A stretch of DNA of 64,000 bases from assembly GCA_023935145.1 (NCBI GenBank), contig CM043703.1:20323227-20387226 (forward strand). The letters run 5' to 3'. This DNA is from Bretschneidera sinensis. Lineage: Eukaryota > Streptophyta > Magnoliopsida > Brassicales > Akaniaceae. Position 1 is the first letter of the stretch; each line of letters opens with the position of its first letter. Both the position numbers and the translations under genes were made by a program. Below the pieces are notes generated by a model, which saw only the letters and a list, made by a program, of their open reading frames with translations, was not told where the DNA came from and searched no databases. Positions 45,252 through 57,800 of this stretch are shown here, in pieces.

Positions 45252-48200
45252 TACTCTCCTAGGTGGAGAAGATTTGCCCTCGAATCAGAAACCTGCTCAT
45301 CATCAGAAGAACTGTCACCAGAGTAGGGAATGAGATGCTTAACATTAAAGACATCAGACGTGTGGATATGACTAGGAAGCTGTAAGCGGTAGGCGTTCGG
45401 ATTAATCTTCTCGACGATCTCCACCGGGCCTATTTTTCGAGCGGCCAGCTTGTTGTATTCATGGGCGGGAAAACGATCCTTAGTTAAGACAGCCCAGACA
45501 TAATCCCCGACATTAAGGTCAACAGGTCTACGCTTCTTGTCTGCCTGCATCTTGTATTTTGCAGTGGAGGCAATCAATTGCGACTGAGTCTGTGTGTGAA
45601 CTTCTTGGAGCTGGGTGATGAAATCTTCTGCTGTCGCATGAGTGTGCACCTGACTTGGTAAAGTGAGGAGATCAAGAGGGCCACGAGGGACCAGTCCATA
45701 TACTACTTGAAAAGGGCTATAGCCAGTACTATGATTGACCGCATGGTTGTGAGCAAATTCGGCTTAGGATAGCTTCAGATCCCAGGACTTCACATTGTCG
45801 CCCACCAAGCTACGCAATAAATTACCGAGTGAGAGGTTGACCACTTTTGTTTGTCCATCAGTTTGTGGATGGTAAGCACTACTAAAATTGAGGGTAGTAT
45901 TAACCAATCTCCAAAGACTCCGCCAGAAATGACTGAGGAATCGAGTGTCACGATCAGACACAATGGAGGCAGGCAACCCATGCAAGCGATAAACCTCCCA
46001 AAAATATAACTGAGCAACATGAACAGCATCGGTGGTACGCTTACAAGCGATGAAGTGAGTCATCTTGGAAAATTGATCGACCACCACAAAGATGGAATCA
46101 CTGCCACGCTGTGTGCGCGGAAGACCAAGCACAAAGTCCATACTAACATCTTTCCAAGGTTGGCTAGGTATAGGAAGAGGCATATATAAACCAACATTAG
46201 TGGACGTACCTTTCGCCAACTGACAAACACGACAACGATCAACGAATCTGCCCACTTCCTTTCGCATAGTCGGCCAAAAATAAGAAGTAGAAACCAGATG
46301 CAAGGTGCAATCACGGCCGACATGGCCCTCATTGTGCAATTCCTGGATGATTTTAAAACGTAAGCTACTTTCCGGAATACAAAGTTGGAGGCCACGGAAA
46401 AGGAACCCATCTTGCAACACAAAATTTGTCCTCTCACCATTCTGGATCTTCAATAGAATTGTTGCAAAGAACGAGTCCGTAGTATATAAGTCCAAAAAAG
46501 AATCAAAACCAGGAACCGTGATCCGCATCTTAGCAAGTAGGCTATGACGGCGACTCAGAACATCGGCCACGCGGTTCAGGGATCCCGCTTTGTGTTTGAG
46601 CACAAAAGTAAATTGCTCCAAGTATGATTGCCAAAAGGCATGGCGAGATAAAATTTTGTCCTGACTAGAAAGGCATCGAAGGGCATCATGGTCCGTAAAA
46701 AGTACAAATTCCTGCTGAAAGAGATAATGGCGCCAATGTTTCATAGCTTGAATAAGCGCGTAGAATTCAACATCGTATGTGCTGAAATGGAGTTTAGCAC
46801 CAGAAAGTTTCTCACTGAAGTAGGAGATTGGGCGACCACCTTGGCTGAGAACAGCGCCAATACTAGTTTTGGAAGCATCACAATAAAGTTCAAATGGCTG
46901 TGCAAAATTAGAAAGTACAAGGATTGGTGCTGTGGTCAGTTTCTGTTTGATCTTTTGAAAGGCGACCTCGGCATCAGGTGTCCAAGTGAACTTAGTACCC
47001 TTCATGCAATCAGTAACGGGTGCCATAATGCTGCTGAAGTGGAGGATAAAACGGCGATAGAATGAGGCGAGACCATGAAAACTCCGCACATCTGTAATAG
47101 TTTTAGGCTGTGGCCACTGCTGTATGGCCTCTACTTTGGTATTGTCCACCGCGAGTCCATCCTTAGACACCGTATAACCTAAAAATTGAACTGTATCTGT
47201 CATAAAAGCACACTTACTAGTTCCAGCATAGAATTTTTCCCTACGAAGGATCATCAAAACCTCTCGCAAGTGTTGGAGATGCACCTCTGGATTAGCACTA
47301 TTAATAAGGATATCATCAAAGTAAACCACAAGAAATTTACCAATAAAAGGGCGCAGTGCTTGATTCATAACTCGCATAAACGTGCTAGGGGCATTAGAGA
47401 GGCCAAAAGGCATCACTAACCACTCATACAAACCCTCACGGGTTTTAAATGCTGTTTTCCATTCATCGCCATGCCGGATTCGAATATGATAGTACCCACT
47501 CTTCAGATTTAACTTGCTAAACACCGCTGCACCCCCTAATTGATCAAGCAAGTCATCCAAGCGGGGTATAGGAAAGCGATAGCGTACCGTAATCTTGTTA
47601 ATTGCACGACTATCCACACACATATGCCAAGTTCCATCCTTTTTGGGGGTTAGGAGGGCAGGTACAGCACATGGACTGAGGCTCTCTCGAATGTGACCCT
47701 TTGCTAGTAACTTCTCGACTTGGCGGCGTAATTCCTTATGTTCTTTGGGACTCATCCTGTAATGCGGTCGATTGGGCAAAACGGCTCCTGGAATCAAATC
47801 AATCTGATGTTGAATGTCACGCAATGGAGGTAATTCGTTGGGAAGTGCTTCAGGAAAGACATCGGTAAATTCTGCAAGTAATGGTTGGACGACAACTGGT
47901 ACAGTAGGAATTGTGCTGGCAGTTTTTGTATAAAGCACATAAACAACCCTCGATTCTGCTATGGCATGTTCGAAGTAAGCCCTAGAAAAAAGAGTGATGT
48001 TGTCGCTAGTGGGTGAGACAATTTTATCTTTACTGGGTAGCAACACTCTCTTCTTCCCACAAAACATGAACGAGTACGTATTGGCACGACCGTGGTGAAT
48101 GGCATCTCGATCAAATTGCCAAGGGTACCCCAGTAACAAATGACATGCATCCATGGGTACCACATCACAGTATATCTCATCAGTGTAGGTAGGTCTAATA

Positions 48201-48455
48201 GAAAATGAAACCAAGGCACGACAGCAGACAGTGATATCCGTCCCTTTATTAAGCCAAGCGAGCTTGTATGGTTTAGGGTGTTGTTTTACTTTCAAACCCA
48301 ATTTCTCCACTGCCGATTCAGATAGCACATTCTCACAACTACCAGAATCAATAATAAAGCGGCATACCTTCCCCCTAATTGTGCATGTGGACTGAAAAAG
48401 ACTAGTGTGATGCCAATCATCATCCAGGGCACGGGGAGTGAAAAAGGCCCTTTCG
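45182..48455 (-). pseudogene. pol: CRM-type pol: protease, RT, RNase H, integrase
   Basis: One frame from about 48455 to the stop at 45182, broken only by TAA at 45764-45766. The protease active site D-S-G is at 48341-48349. RT has VVYFDDILI near 47310. RNase H starts near 46880 (ELYCDASKTSIGAVLSQGG). Integrase has the HHCC domain near 46310-46210 (HNEGHVGRDC...CRVCQLAKG) and VDQFSKMTHFIA. The C-terminus ends within the 3' LTR, a known trait of CRM elements. That C-terminal tail (CR motif) is thought to guide insertion to centromeric chromatin; activity here is not shown. The gag frame joins about 48450 by a one-base shift. Confidence 0.88.
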
Positions 48456-49532
48456 CAGCATTAATAATGGGCCGATATCACCTTCTAAAAGCTCTTCTTC
48501 AACTTCTGCATCATCATAGGTATCAAAAATGGGGTCTGTATCGGTATCCATATCATTAGTGAACAGTCCCCTAGTGTTAGGATTCGCCTTACGACAGTCT
48601 ACTTGTCGGTGCCCCGTTTCGCCGCAATTAAAGCATCAGAGTCCACCACCAAAATGACCTTGTGGAGGGCCACCACTAGCATGATTTTGGGGAAGAACAG
48701 GTGGCTGTCGTTTAGGTCCTGGTTGTGGGTGGGTATATAAGCTACCTCCGTGACTAGGAAACTGCTTGAATCCACCAGTCGTGCATCGGGCTAACTGTTT
48801 CTCAGCCTGTAGTGCTCTCTGATGTGCTTCAGAGACTGTCAGCGGGTCAAGCATATTAAGCACGTCTTGCAGTTGGAGTCGCAAACCACCAACATACCGG
48901 GAAACCAGTTGAATTGGGGATTCTACAATCTCCGTTCGTGTAAGCAACTGGTAGAAGTCGGCGGTGTAGTCGTCGACAGATCGAGTCCCCTGACACAGGA
49001 GTTGAAAGCGTTGATACAGTTCACGCACATAGTTGTATGGTAAAAACACTGCCCGTATATGTTTTTTGAATTTTTCCCAAGAGATGATTTTGGATTTGCC
49101 GGTGTGTGCGCTCGTTGACTTTGTTTGTTGCCACCATGCTTATGCCCTATCACGTAACCTCATAGTGATTATTGGAACACGACGAGAATCTAGAACCTCC
49201 TTGAATTCGAGAACTTCTTCCACTGTATGCAGCCAATCCAGGAATGCGTCAGCCTAGAGTCCACCATGGAATTCTGGAATGTCAACCTTGAAACCAGTCT
49301 TCCATCGTCGATCTGCTGGCTGAGGTTGGTCACGAGGGGCGGCAAAAGGGTTTTCCCTGTGGTCAGAATCGTCATCCGCCGAAGAGAACTCGGATTGTGG
49401 TTGTGGTAGTGGTTGTTGACGGGCAGCCAACTGTTGGGTTAGTTGGTCCACTTGCTGTCGCAAGTGTGCGATCTCTTCTCGCCGGAGCACATCTTCCATC
49501 TGGGCATCATTGACACATCTCCTTGGCGGCAT
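48456..49532 (-). pseudogene. gag: CRM-type gag
   Basis: Minus strand from ATG 49532 (MPPRRCVNDAQ). The retrotransposon gag domain lies about 49280-48780 (VDIPEFHGGL, then FLPYNYVRELYQRFQLLCQG). The CCHC knuckle CFNCGETGHRQVDC is near 48630-48590. Stops at about 49254, 49131 and 48636 break the frame. It would package the element RNA in an active copy. Confidence 0.85.
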
Positions 49533-49551
49533 GTTACAGGATTATACCGAA

Positions 49552-49561
49552 TCTGATACCA
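49552..49561 (-). other. Primer-binding site of the CRM-type element
   Basis: The plus strand reads tctgatacca; the minus strand TGGTATCAGA pairs with initiator Met tRNA. It lies three bases from the 5' LTR. Confidence 0.8.
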
Positions 49562-49564
49562 ATC

Positions 49565-49860
49565 TGATGCAGCGTACGTGGTGAAGAAGAAAATTTTCCA
49601 GATCAAAACTCGTTGATTCACGAAGAATATCGAGAAATTGATTCAGAATTGAGAAAACTCAATTATAATTAATCATCAAAAAAATTGTCCAGCTGTCAAG
49701 CAGCGTTACAAGCATTATAAAGTAAAACTCTAAATGCATAAAAATTAAAAATTGTAGAAAAGACCCATAAACTCTCGAAAAATTGCACAACTACAGGGGC
49801 TTTTGGGCCTTCAAGTGCTCTTTTTGGGCTAAGAAATCCCACTCCTGTTGTACTACATTA
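49565..49860 (-). repeat. 5' LTR of the CRM-type element
   Basis: 296 bp, TGATGCAG...CTACATTA, where the terminal CA has become TA. It aligns with 44956-45251 without gaps. Confidence 0.93.
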
Positions 49861-52111
49861 GTTCTTTCACTGGCCACCCTCTTGGGGTCTTCATTTCATC
49901 CTCGAGGTCTTCCACCTTAAGGGGTAGGGCTTCAGTCTTCTTCCTTTCCTTGATAGCATTCAGATAGCAGGACCGAAAAACTCTCTGATCACCTCTAACC
50001 ATTCCCACCCCCTTACTGGTGGGAAATTTAACTTTCAGATGATATATGGAGACAACGGCCTTCAGCTTGTTGAGGGTAGGTCGACTGAGGATCATGTTGT
50101 AAGAGGAGGGCTGCTTTACTACAAAGAAAGTGGTTTGCACAGTAGATGTCCGTGGCACTGTCCCTGTAGTAATAGGGAGGACTATACTTCCCTCGGTGAA
50201 GACTAGAGATCCATGAAAACCATAGAGGAGAGCCAGGGCCGGCTCTAAATGCTCATCCTTTAGTTCTATGTGCTGGAATACATCATAGAACAATATATCC
50301 GTCGAGCTTCTGTTGTCAATCAAAACACGCCGTACTTCATGATTGTCCACCAGGAAGGAGACCACTGCTACATCGTCATGGGGAGTCTGTACATCTTCCA
50401 AGTCGTCTTCCATGAAGAAGATCACTAGCCCCAACTTCTTTTGCTTATGAAGTCCGTTGACAGAGGCCACGGTTTTGGCGTACGCCATACCGCTCTGCCT
50501 CGAGTTCCCTCCGGATGCAGGGCCTCCACATATCATCTTGATTATTCAGATAATAGTTGCCACTTCTTGGTTCTTTTGATCGGGCGCTTCCGGTTCGGTT
50601 CTGGAGTCTCGCCAAGGGTTTCGTTGCTCTCGTTCTTGGAGATGGGGATGCCCGAGATCTTTCCTTGACTGGGTGGGCGCTTCTCTCCTTTGGGACCTTG
50701 TAAACTCATTCAAGTGCCCCTGGCTAATGAGGGCCTCAATCTGTTCCTTCAGGGCATGGCATTCTTCGGTATTGTGGTCATAATTTTTGTGGAAACGACA
50801 CCATTGTCTTTGATCCCCGCCGAGGTACGACATCCTGGGTGGCCACTGGAGGACCAACTTATCTTGAAGCTGCATGAGGACGTTTGTCCTAGACGCATTG
50901 AGGGGGGTGAAGCTGTCGAGCCGGGGATGGGGCTTGTACCTGTTTTCTTGGTGAGGTCTTTTTTGCGCTCATCTCTGTAGGTCAACGTCCTTTCTCTTCT
51001 TCTCTGTTTCTCATTCTCTTTCTCTCCTGAATGCCTGGTCGTCTTCTACCAACATATACTTCTCTGCTTGGGCTAAAACCTTGTTCATGTTCTTGGGTGG
51101 GTGCAGAGTGAGCTTGGAGCTAAAGATCCCGGACCTCAGCCCATTCTTAAACGCCATCATCTGGACATTTGGGTCAAGGTCTAGGATTTCCCAGGGAGCT
51201 GTGTTGAACCTAGATATGTAGGCTCGAAGCTTCTCTCCACGATGTTGGATAATGTTGAACAGTCTCTCTGAGGTCTTCTTTGGTCCTTTGCTGCTGATGA
51301 AGTGTGAAACAAAAGCATAACTGAGTTCTCTGAAATTGCTAATGCTCCCCGGCCTCAGACGCGAATACCAAGTACCTGCGACCTTCTCGAAAGTCAAAGG
51401 GAAGGTACGACACATGATAGGGTCGAAATGTTGGTGCAGCATTATAGTCTTCTTGTAATGCTGCAAATGATCTAGAGGGTCTCCTGAACCGTCGTATATC
51501 TTGACCTGTGGCATTCTGAAGTTAAGAGGGAGTGGGGTCTCGAGGACATCTTCTGTGAATGGGGGATCTTGGATACTAAGCTCATCCAAGATACTGAGAC
51601 TTCTGTGTTTTAGGGCCAAGTCTATTTTTTCTTCTATCTCCTCGAATCGTCTGTCCAAGTTGAAGTTGCTCTTGGAAGATGAGCTTTTCTTAGACCAACT
51701 GCCACGCAGCGAGGGCTCGGTAAGGGGCTGGTTGTAGGTCGGATCGTCTCTATCAGATGATTTTGCTTGCTCGAAATCTTGGTGGGGAGAAAATGAGGGT
51801 TGCTAGCCTCCGCCTCGGACTTGGGCTGCCAAGTCAGCTATCATTCGAGAGAGTTCTTGGAACTGGGCTTGGGTCACAGGGGCAGCATGAGGATGCGCGA
51901 CCGCTTCCTCGTAATTAGGAGAGTTGGTCCCAGAGAGATGAGGGCACTGGTCTTTGACAGGGGGCCTTCTGCTCGACCCGAGGGTTGCATGCTCAAGGAT
52001 TGCAGGGAATCTGGGTCTAGATTGCTGGCTGCGGGAGCTACCCCGGATGGGAGCAGAGCATCTTGTTGGGGCTTCATTGTCAGTCCTTCTCGTGTTGCTT
52101 CTCAGCGGCAT
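49861..52111 (-). pseudogene. gag: Outer Tat element gag and protease
   Basis: A single minus-strand frame from ATG 52111 that continues to the CRM insertion. The gag domain is at about 51540-51030 (RMPQVKIYDGSGDPLDHLQ, KVAGTWYSRLRPGSI). The knuckle region CRFHKNYDHNTEEC is near 50790. The protease part has VLIDNRSSTDIL near 50310, where D-N-G is expected, so the active-site glycine is changed. Stops occur at about 51803, 51011 and 50930, at least two of which look like CGA to TGA changes. It is non-functional. Confidence 0.85.
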
Positions 52112-52170
52112 TGCAACAGATGAGTTCTTTTATACTTCTTCACTTTTGCTATAGTGAGAGATTGTGATTT

Positions 52171-52187
52171 CCCACAGACGGCACCGA
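52171..52187 (-). other. Primer-binding site of the outer Tat element
   Basis: The plus strand cccacagacggcaccga gives TCGGTGCCGTCTGTGGG on the minus strand, five bases after the LTR. It resembles the TGGCGCCGTCTGTGGG-type site of many plant gypsy elements. The tRNA was not determined. Confidence 0.65.
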
Positions 52188-52192
52188 TCTGT

Positions 52193-52587
52193 TGATGCTG
52201 CAAAAATTGTTAATGCTAACGTGGCCTTGGGGGCTGACGTGGCCTTGGTGCTGACGTGATCCTGCACAAGTAACAGAGGTGAACTAAAAAACTCTCGGAA
52301 TGAGGGGAGAGGGAGACCTCTAAGGGCGCTCCGACGCTCTAGTTAGGACAAGGCCGAGGATTAACTTTAGAGCAGATTAATGCTGATTATGGATAAGTCT
52401 TAGTTTCACTTACCTCAAGATATTTATGGCTCCCGAAGGGAGGTCGTTCACTTGGGGAAGGCATGGGTCTGCCCCTGTGATCCCGGGATTTAGAAGCAAG
52501 TCTTAATAATGTGATAAGGGCGTTGAGTATGTCAGGGTGGTCGCGTGTTTCAGAGGGGATTAGGCCGACTAATCACACTTTGACGCG
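52193..52587 (-). repeat. 5' LTR of the outer Tat element (truncated)
   Basis: TGATGCTGC at 52193 aligns with the split 3' LTR up to tttgacgcg at 52587. About 100 bp of the outer end, including ACATCA, is missing. The LTR joins host sequence at gtgccctatttat. Confidence 0.88.
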
Positions 52588-53400
52588 TGCCCTATTTATA
52601 ATTCGGAGGTATTTTCAATTATTGAAAAACATATGGAATGATAGAGAAAGATAGATTTTTTTTATACATCGATTTTAAATAATAATTTTTTTTAATATAT
52701 AATATATGTGGTGGATATCTAAGTAGGATCTAGATCGGACATATAGAAAGAACAAACAAAAGGAACACATGGCGCTTTTAAAAATCCCAATTCTCAACCT
52801 TAAATCCTTCTTGTGTCTGTTTGTAATTAATAGTATGTGTTTCTTTCTCTCTGTTTTCATGCACCTCCAGTCAAGTTGCTTTGAATTTGAGATATTTTGA
52901 TGAAAACTGCGCTTGGTAACATGCTGAATCTAGACAATCTAAACTGTAGCTAGTAGCTTTCACAAAACTCAGTGTGCCATTTCTTCATCAATTGCTAAGA
53001 AAAGGCAATGCAAATGCTGTGATACATGTAAAGTGTAACCAAGGGGAGAGGATCTTGAGGGATACACTTTACCCTCCAATTCAAATCCCCTTGATATATT
53101 AAAAAATATACCAACTAATCAAAAATTGATACATAGGCAGGTGATGTGATTTAAACATACAATGATGAGCTAACAGATTTAAAAAGCATGGGTTAAGTTA
53201 TTTTTATCGGTCCTAAAGGTATGAGATGCATACTTAAAAGTATGGGATAAGACACATTAGTGGGATTTAATTTAGATTTTTTGGAGATAAGATCTTTAGA
53301 ACCTATATAAAAGAAACTTCTACTCATAAATGGTAAGAATATCTCTCATTCAGACATTGAATGTTTTTCTTCATAACTCTCTAATTTTTGAGTTATGATC

Positions 53401-53640
53401 CTCTCAATTTTGAAAAAAAACTTTATACTAAAGTTATATCTTAACCTTTCAATTATTTTTGGATGAACACGACTTTGCCACCAAATAAAAACAATGTCAT
53501 ATCATCTTTAAGAATCCAATAAAATATATTATTGACTTGACATTATTTTTATTTAGTAGCAAGATTCTGTCCATCTAAAAACAATTGAAAGGTTAAGATA
53601 AACTTAACTTGATTCTAAAGTTCTTTATTAAAATTGAGAG
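53401..53640. mobile_element. Foldback element with about 100-bp arms (MITE-like)
   Basis: Left arm 53401-53505 and right arm 53531-53640 are inverse complements with scattered mismatches, starting ctctcaatttt and ending aaaattgagag. The loop is only about 25 bp. There is no coding capacity and no clear target duplication. A transcript would form a long hairpin. Confidence 0.8.
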
Positions 53641-54594
53641 AACCGAAATCTCTAATTTTTTATATTATTTACTTTAAAAATACTGATTTGAGTGTCAGGG
53701 AGTCTTCTCTGAAAACTCAAATTCCGTGATAATTATTTAGATCTATAACAGATTTTTTGCATCAAAAAACTTTTCTCTCTTTTTAATCAATTCCTCCGTA
53801 CATTCAATAAAGGGAAGAGATTATAATCATCTAAAAACCATTTTTTTTCTTCCTGTTCTCTCACCCCATAACTAGAAGAAATAAGAAGATGGGATGTCAA
53901 GATTCAGATAAGTGAAAACATAGGCGTTTTTAACATTTATTTTTAATTATATCGATTAAAGAAATAAAGAATATTTAAGTCATTAGATGAGTAATACACC
54001 TAGAAGTTAGAGCATAGTCACCTGTGTAGTGCCAAATGCTAATAGACAAATTCATTGTTGCATTTATTTGTAATCATATCGTGAATGCAACATCTTCGGG
54101 AATTGTTGATAAGTGAGCAAAACAAATTAGGCCTGCATTTCCTTGACTCACAAAACAACTGAAGAGGAAAATAATTACAAGGTTGAAAGAGCAACCTCAT
54201 ATTATTTGAAGACGAAAATATAACATATAAAGCTTTAACTATCATTATGGTTTTTTTTTTTAGCAGATAACCATTAGTTTTAAAAACAATCTTTCAATTA
54301 TTCACGTGTCCTCTTGTAGCCTTTCACTTGCTTAGAATAGTCTACAACGGTCTTGTTTGGGTATCATTTAAGTAAATTTAAATTAATTCAATTTTAATCC
54401 GTCATTTATTTTATCTTTTAGTATCACATGAAAAATTATTTATTTACCTTTCAGTTTTTCAAATACCTTCTTGATCATTTGACAATCAAAAACTTATTTA
54501 AAAATATTAACCAAACAATCAAATCCAGTTAAATCTTCAATCCATTTTAAACAAATTTGCATTAATCTCTATTTAATCTCACTCCAAACCACGT

Positions 54595-54693
54595 CTAAGG
54601 GCACGTTTAGAAACTGCTTAAATAATTTATTTAAATATTGATTTAATCAGTACTTAAATAACTGATTTAAGCAGTTTTCAAACATGACCTAAA
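54595..54693. mobile_element. Small TIR element (about 99 bp)
   Basis: ggcacgtttagaaactgctt at the left is matched in inverse by aagcagttttcaaacatgacc at the right. The middle is AT-rich and also symmetric. Size and ends suggest a very small MITE. Confidence 0.6.
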
Positions 54694-54700
54694 GCATGTG

Positions 54701-54894
54701 TGAACAAAAAAATCTTGGTTAAACGGGGTCTAAAACCAATGTTTTAGATCCATCCGAAATGACATCACTGGTAATATCAATATAAGTATGTGACCTAAAA
54801 AATGATACTACCACTGAGTTTTTCAAAATTATCAATAAAATTTTGAACGGATCTAAAACATTAGTTTAAACCCGATCTAATCAAGAGTTGTTCA
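54701..54894. mobile_element. TIR element (about 194 bp)
   Basis: The left arm from tgaacaaaaaaatcttgg to ccaatgttttagatcc and the right arm from ggatctaaaacattag to atcaagagttgttca are inverse copies of about 45 bp. It lies 8 bp after the previous element. No target duplication was confirmed. Confidence 0.65.
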
Positions 54895-57800
54895 TAAATG
54901 AATTACTCCATATAATTAATTAATATTACATATTTTACTGAAGAACACAAAAATCGTATAAATATAAGCAAATTAGCTCAAAAGAAATTAGACTACTAGT
55001 ATATAAAAATATTAATATGCATAGATCATACTAGTAATATATAAGATTAGCGTAGTAGTAATTTATTGATAATCGGTGAAACTTACTTCTTGTCTGCTCG
55101 CCGACCAAAACGTTGAACAGTGGCAGCTTTTGCGCATGTCTCTCTCACTATGCACAAAAACCATGGCATATTAATTAACAAGACGATCAAATCCGCGCAA
55201 ACCCAATCTCGCAATCCCTAAAATCAAAGCAGACTGATATAAACGAATGAATGATTATGCTTCCTTTAAATCTCACTAATTCATCAATAAAACAAAAAAA
55301 AAAATTAATTAATTAATTAAATTTTTAATAAAAAAATTATAAACTAATTAAATTACGGTGTTCTTATTGAAAATGTGAAAAACTTATACATAAACTTAAA
55401 TTAATAAACTCTATAAAGTCAAATAAATACATTTGTATAAAAAAAATCAATATATTTTTTTCAATGTACAGTCAAATAAAATTGGAACAACCGAAGAATA
55501 AATGATAAAATTAATATCTTGAGCAACTTTTGTATTATTTTTCTCAACTGCTATCTAGCCATAAGCCGTGGGCTTACCATGGTGTGTAAAAGAATCACTT
55601 AACCAAAGGAAACAAAAGAAAAATTCTAAAAGTGAAAGTCTTTCACCACTAGAACATATAATAATGTGTCAGGCCATTAATTTTTTTATTTTATTAATTT
55701 TGGGTCATGAGGGCTCTTATCAGCGTGAGCATGGGTCCAACTTTTTTTTTATATTTCATTTTAAAGTGAAGTTTCATTTTCTTAACGGTGGGATAATACA
55801 TTATCATTTAAAAAATTAATAATTAATAATTAATTATATACATTAAATCATTAAAAAATTATGATAAATTATAAATTTTATTATTATTTTTTAATATTTT
55901 AACATTATACTTAATCTTACACTATTAAAACTAATTTATTAAAAAAATACAAAATTTGTAAAATTTATTAAATTATTGTCTTGTAGATAATAATAATTAA
56001 AAAATATATGCTATTAAGTTTATCTTATTTAAATTTTTTTAATAGTTTGATTATAATGATATATGAAGTGATTGTGTCAATTTATTATCTTTTAAATGCC
56101 GCAACAGCTTATTTTTCAACATATAAAAAATTAAGAAAATATCTGCATTTCTTTATGCAATAGACATATCACTGATTTTTTTTTTCGAATAACAAATGTT
56201 AAATTCAACATTAAAAAATTAAGCAATAAAAAAATCAGAATATCCCTTTTATCATGTCACTAAAGTGAGGGTATTTATTCGAAATTTAAAAATAAAAATA
56301 ATAAAATCAAGCAGTTATTGTTCACTGGATTTGTCCCTGCCTGCGTGAGGCCAGTTGGCTCTACGGAATGTGGCATTTATGGGTCTCATTTGGTAGCTCT
56401 TGGCAAGAGCTTTCCAACGATACCCATGGTGCTTTTTTTTGACTCGCGTTTGTCTTGATATCACCAAAAAACTTTGAGAGTGAAAAAATTAAATTAATAA
56501 TTTTATCTATTTACCAAATTATCCTCTTATTTGTGTAAATCTCAACCATTGATTTTCAAAATGCTGATGTGCCATCTCTTCATTAAAGAAAACGATGTGT
56601 CCTTTTAAAAGAGAAAAAAATGATAGAAGACTTACCCGACGAACATAAGTGTGTTTGGGTCGAGTTGACCTAAAAATTCAACTTAATCAAGAAATCTCAA
56701 TTCATGAACACATTCAATCTCAAATCAAATTTAATTAATTCAAATCAGTTTGAGTCATCAGTTTAATTTTTTTTTTCATTTAAACATAAGAAGAAGAAAA
56801 ATCTACTACAATAATTCATTATTCATTGGATTCAAAATCAAATTACAAAAAAATTCATCAAATCTTACAAATCTATAACTTAAAAAGTATCTTAAATCAC
56901 TTAACACAAAGTTTTAACAACCTTAATTTAATACAAACCAGATAAAAGTACATAAAAACTAGATTTAAGATGTACTTAATCAAACAAATTCTTCAAAACT
57001 TCAACACCGGTATATAATAAAAAAAATGAATACAGTATATAAATATTTACATATATAATATAATTATATAATGACTTGGTTATCGGTTTGGGCCCGGTTA
57101 AATTTTTTTGAACCCGTGACTTAACTCAATCCACGGTGATCAATAATTTCTTAACTGAAACTAAACCCAACTTTTAAAATCTCTAACTTAACCCAATCCA
57201 TTGGATCGATTTGGGTCGGATCCGTGGGTCCATCGATTTTTATACTCATCCTTAATCTATATCATGGATGCGAAGAAAGGAGAATTAACGTTGGCTATGG
57301 AGTCAGAGTAAAAAGATAGAACTTGAACAAACTATCAAATATTTTTCATTTTAATCTTTAGATGCCCCCTACATATTTTCAATGTGTTTGGGATAGAGTT
57401 TTTGAAGGTTAAGTTATAAGGAATTTTATAAGGAATTTTTTATGAGAAGGAGAAAGGTTTAAAGTTTTTCTATAACTTTGTCAAATTTTCAAATTTATTA
57501 ATACTCTAGATTGGGGATTTACCGAGTTTTCATAAAAAAAATTGACTTTATTTATCCTCCTTTACTTGGGTTTGGATTCTTTCTAATTGAAAATTGAAAT
57601 AATAAAGAGATTGATTGTCACATCATGAAATAGAGATGATCAAAATCTTGATTTATCATTATCATATTTAATGTCACCATGAACTTGACTTTCATTTCAA
57701 TTTTCAAATGAAAAGTATCCTAACATATTTTATAAAATTCATAAACAACTAAAAGTTGTCAATCTCTTGTTTACTCTATTTTCCTTACCCTTCCTTTCTT

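Larger units (their letters stand above)
44956..49860 (-). mobile_element. CRM-type chromovirus (Ty3/gypsy) nested in the outer pol
   Basis: 4905 bp, with 296-bp LTRs at both ends and target duplication gttct at 44951-44955 and 49861-49865. Joining the flanks at that site restores a continuous reading frame of the outer protease-RT linker. The protease region (AWLNKGTDITV, CDVVPMDACHLLLGYPWQFD) and the pol stop lying inside the 3' LTR match the CRM clade. By eye the LTRs differ at about 14 of 296 positions. The reading frames are broken at only a few points. Confidence 0.88.
21649..52587 (-). mobile_element. Outer Tat-lineage Ty3/gypsy element carrying three nested insertions
   Basis: With the insertions removed the element is about 10.4 kb. 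On the minus strand the order is 5' LTR (52193-52587), primer site, gag-protease (52111-49861), RT-RNase H-second RNase H-integrase (44955 to about 41880), antisense gene (39634-41612, plus), 48-bp tandem array, polypurine tract and 3' LTR (37894-37582, then 21876-21649). The second, archaeal-type RNase H and the antisense gene are Tat-lineage marks. Left flank gtgc (21645-21648) matches gtgc at 52587-52590, possibly what is left of a target duplication after the end of the right LTR was deleted. Confidence 0.88.

Noticed and set aside
46688..47419. Plus-strand ORFs across the CRM pol region
   Set aside because: They are complementary-strand shadows of the RT and RNase H frame, with no domain of their own.
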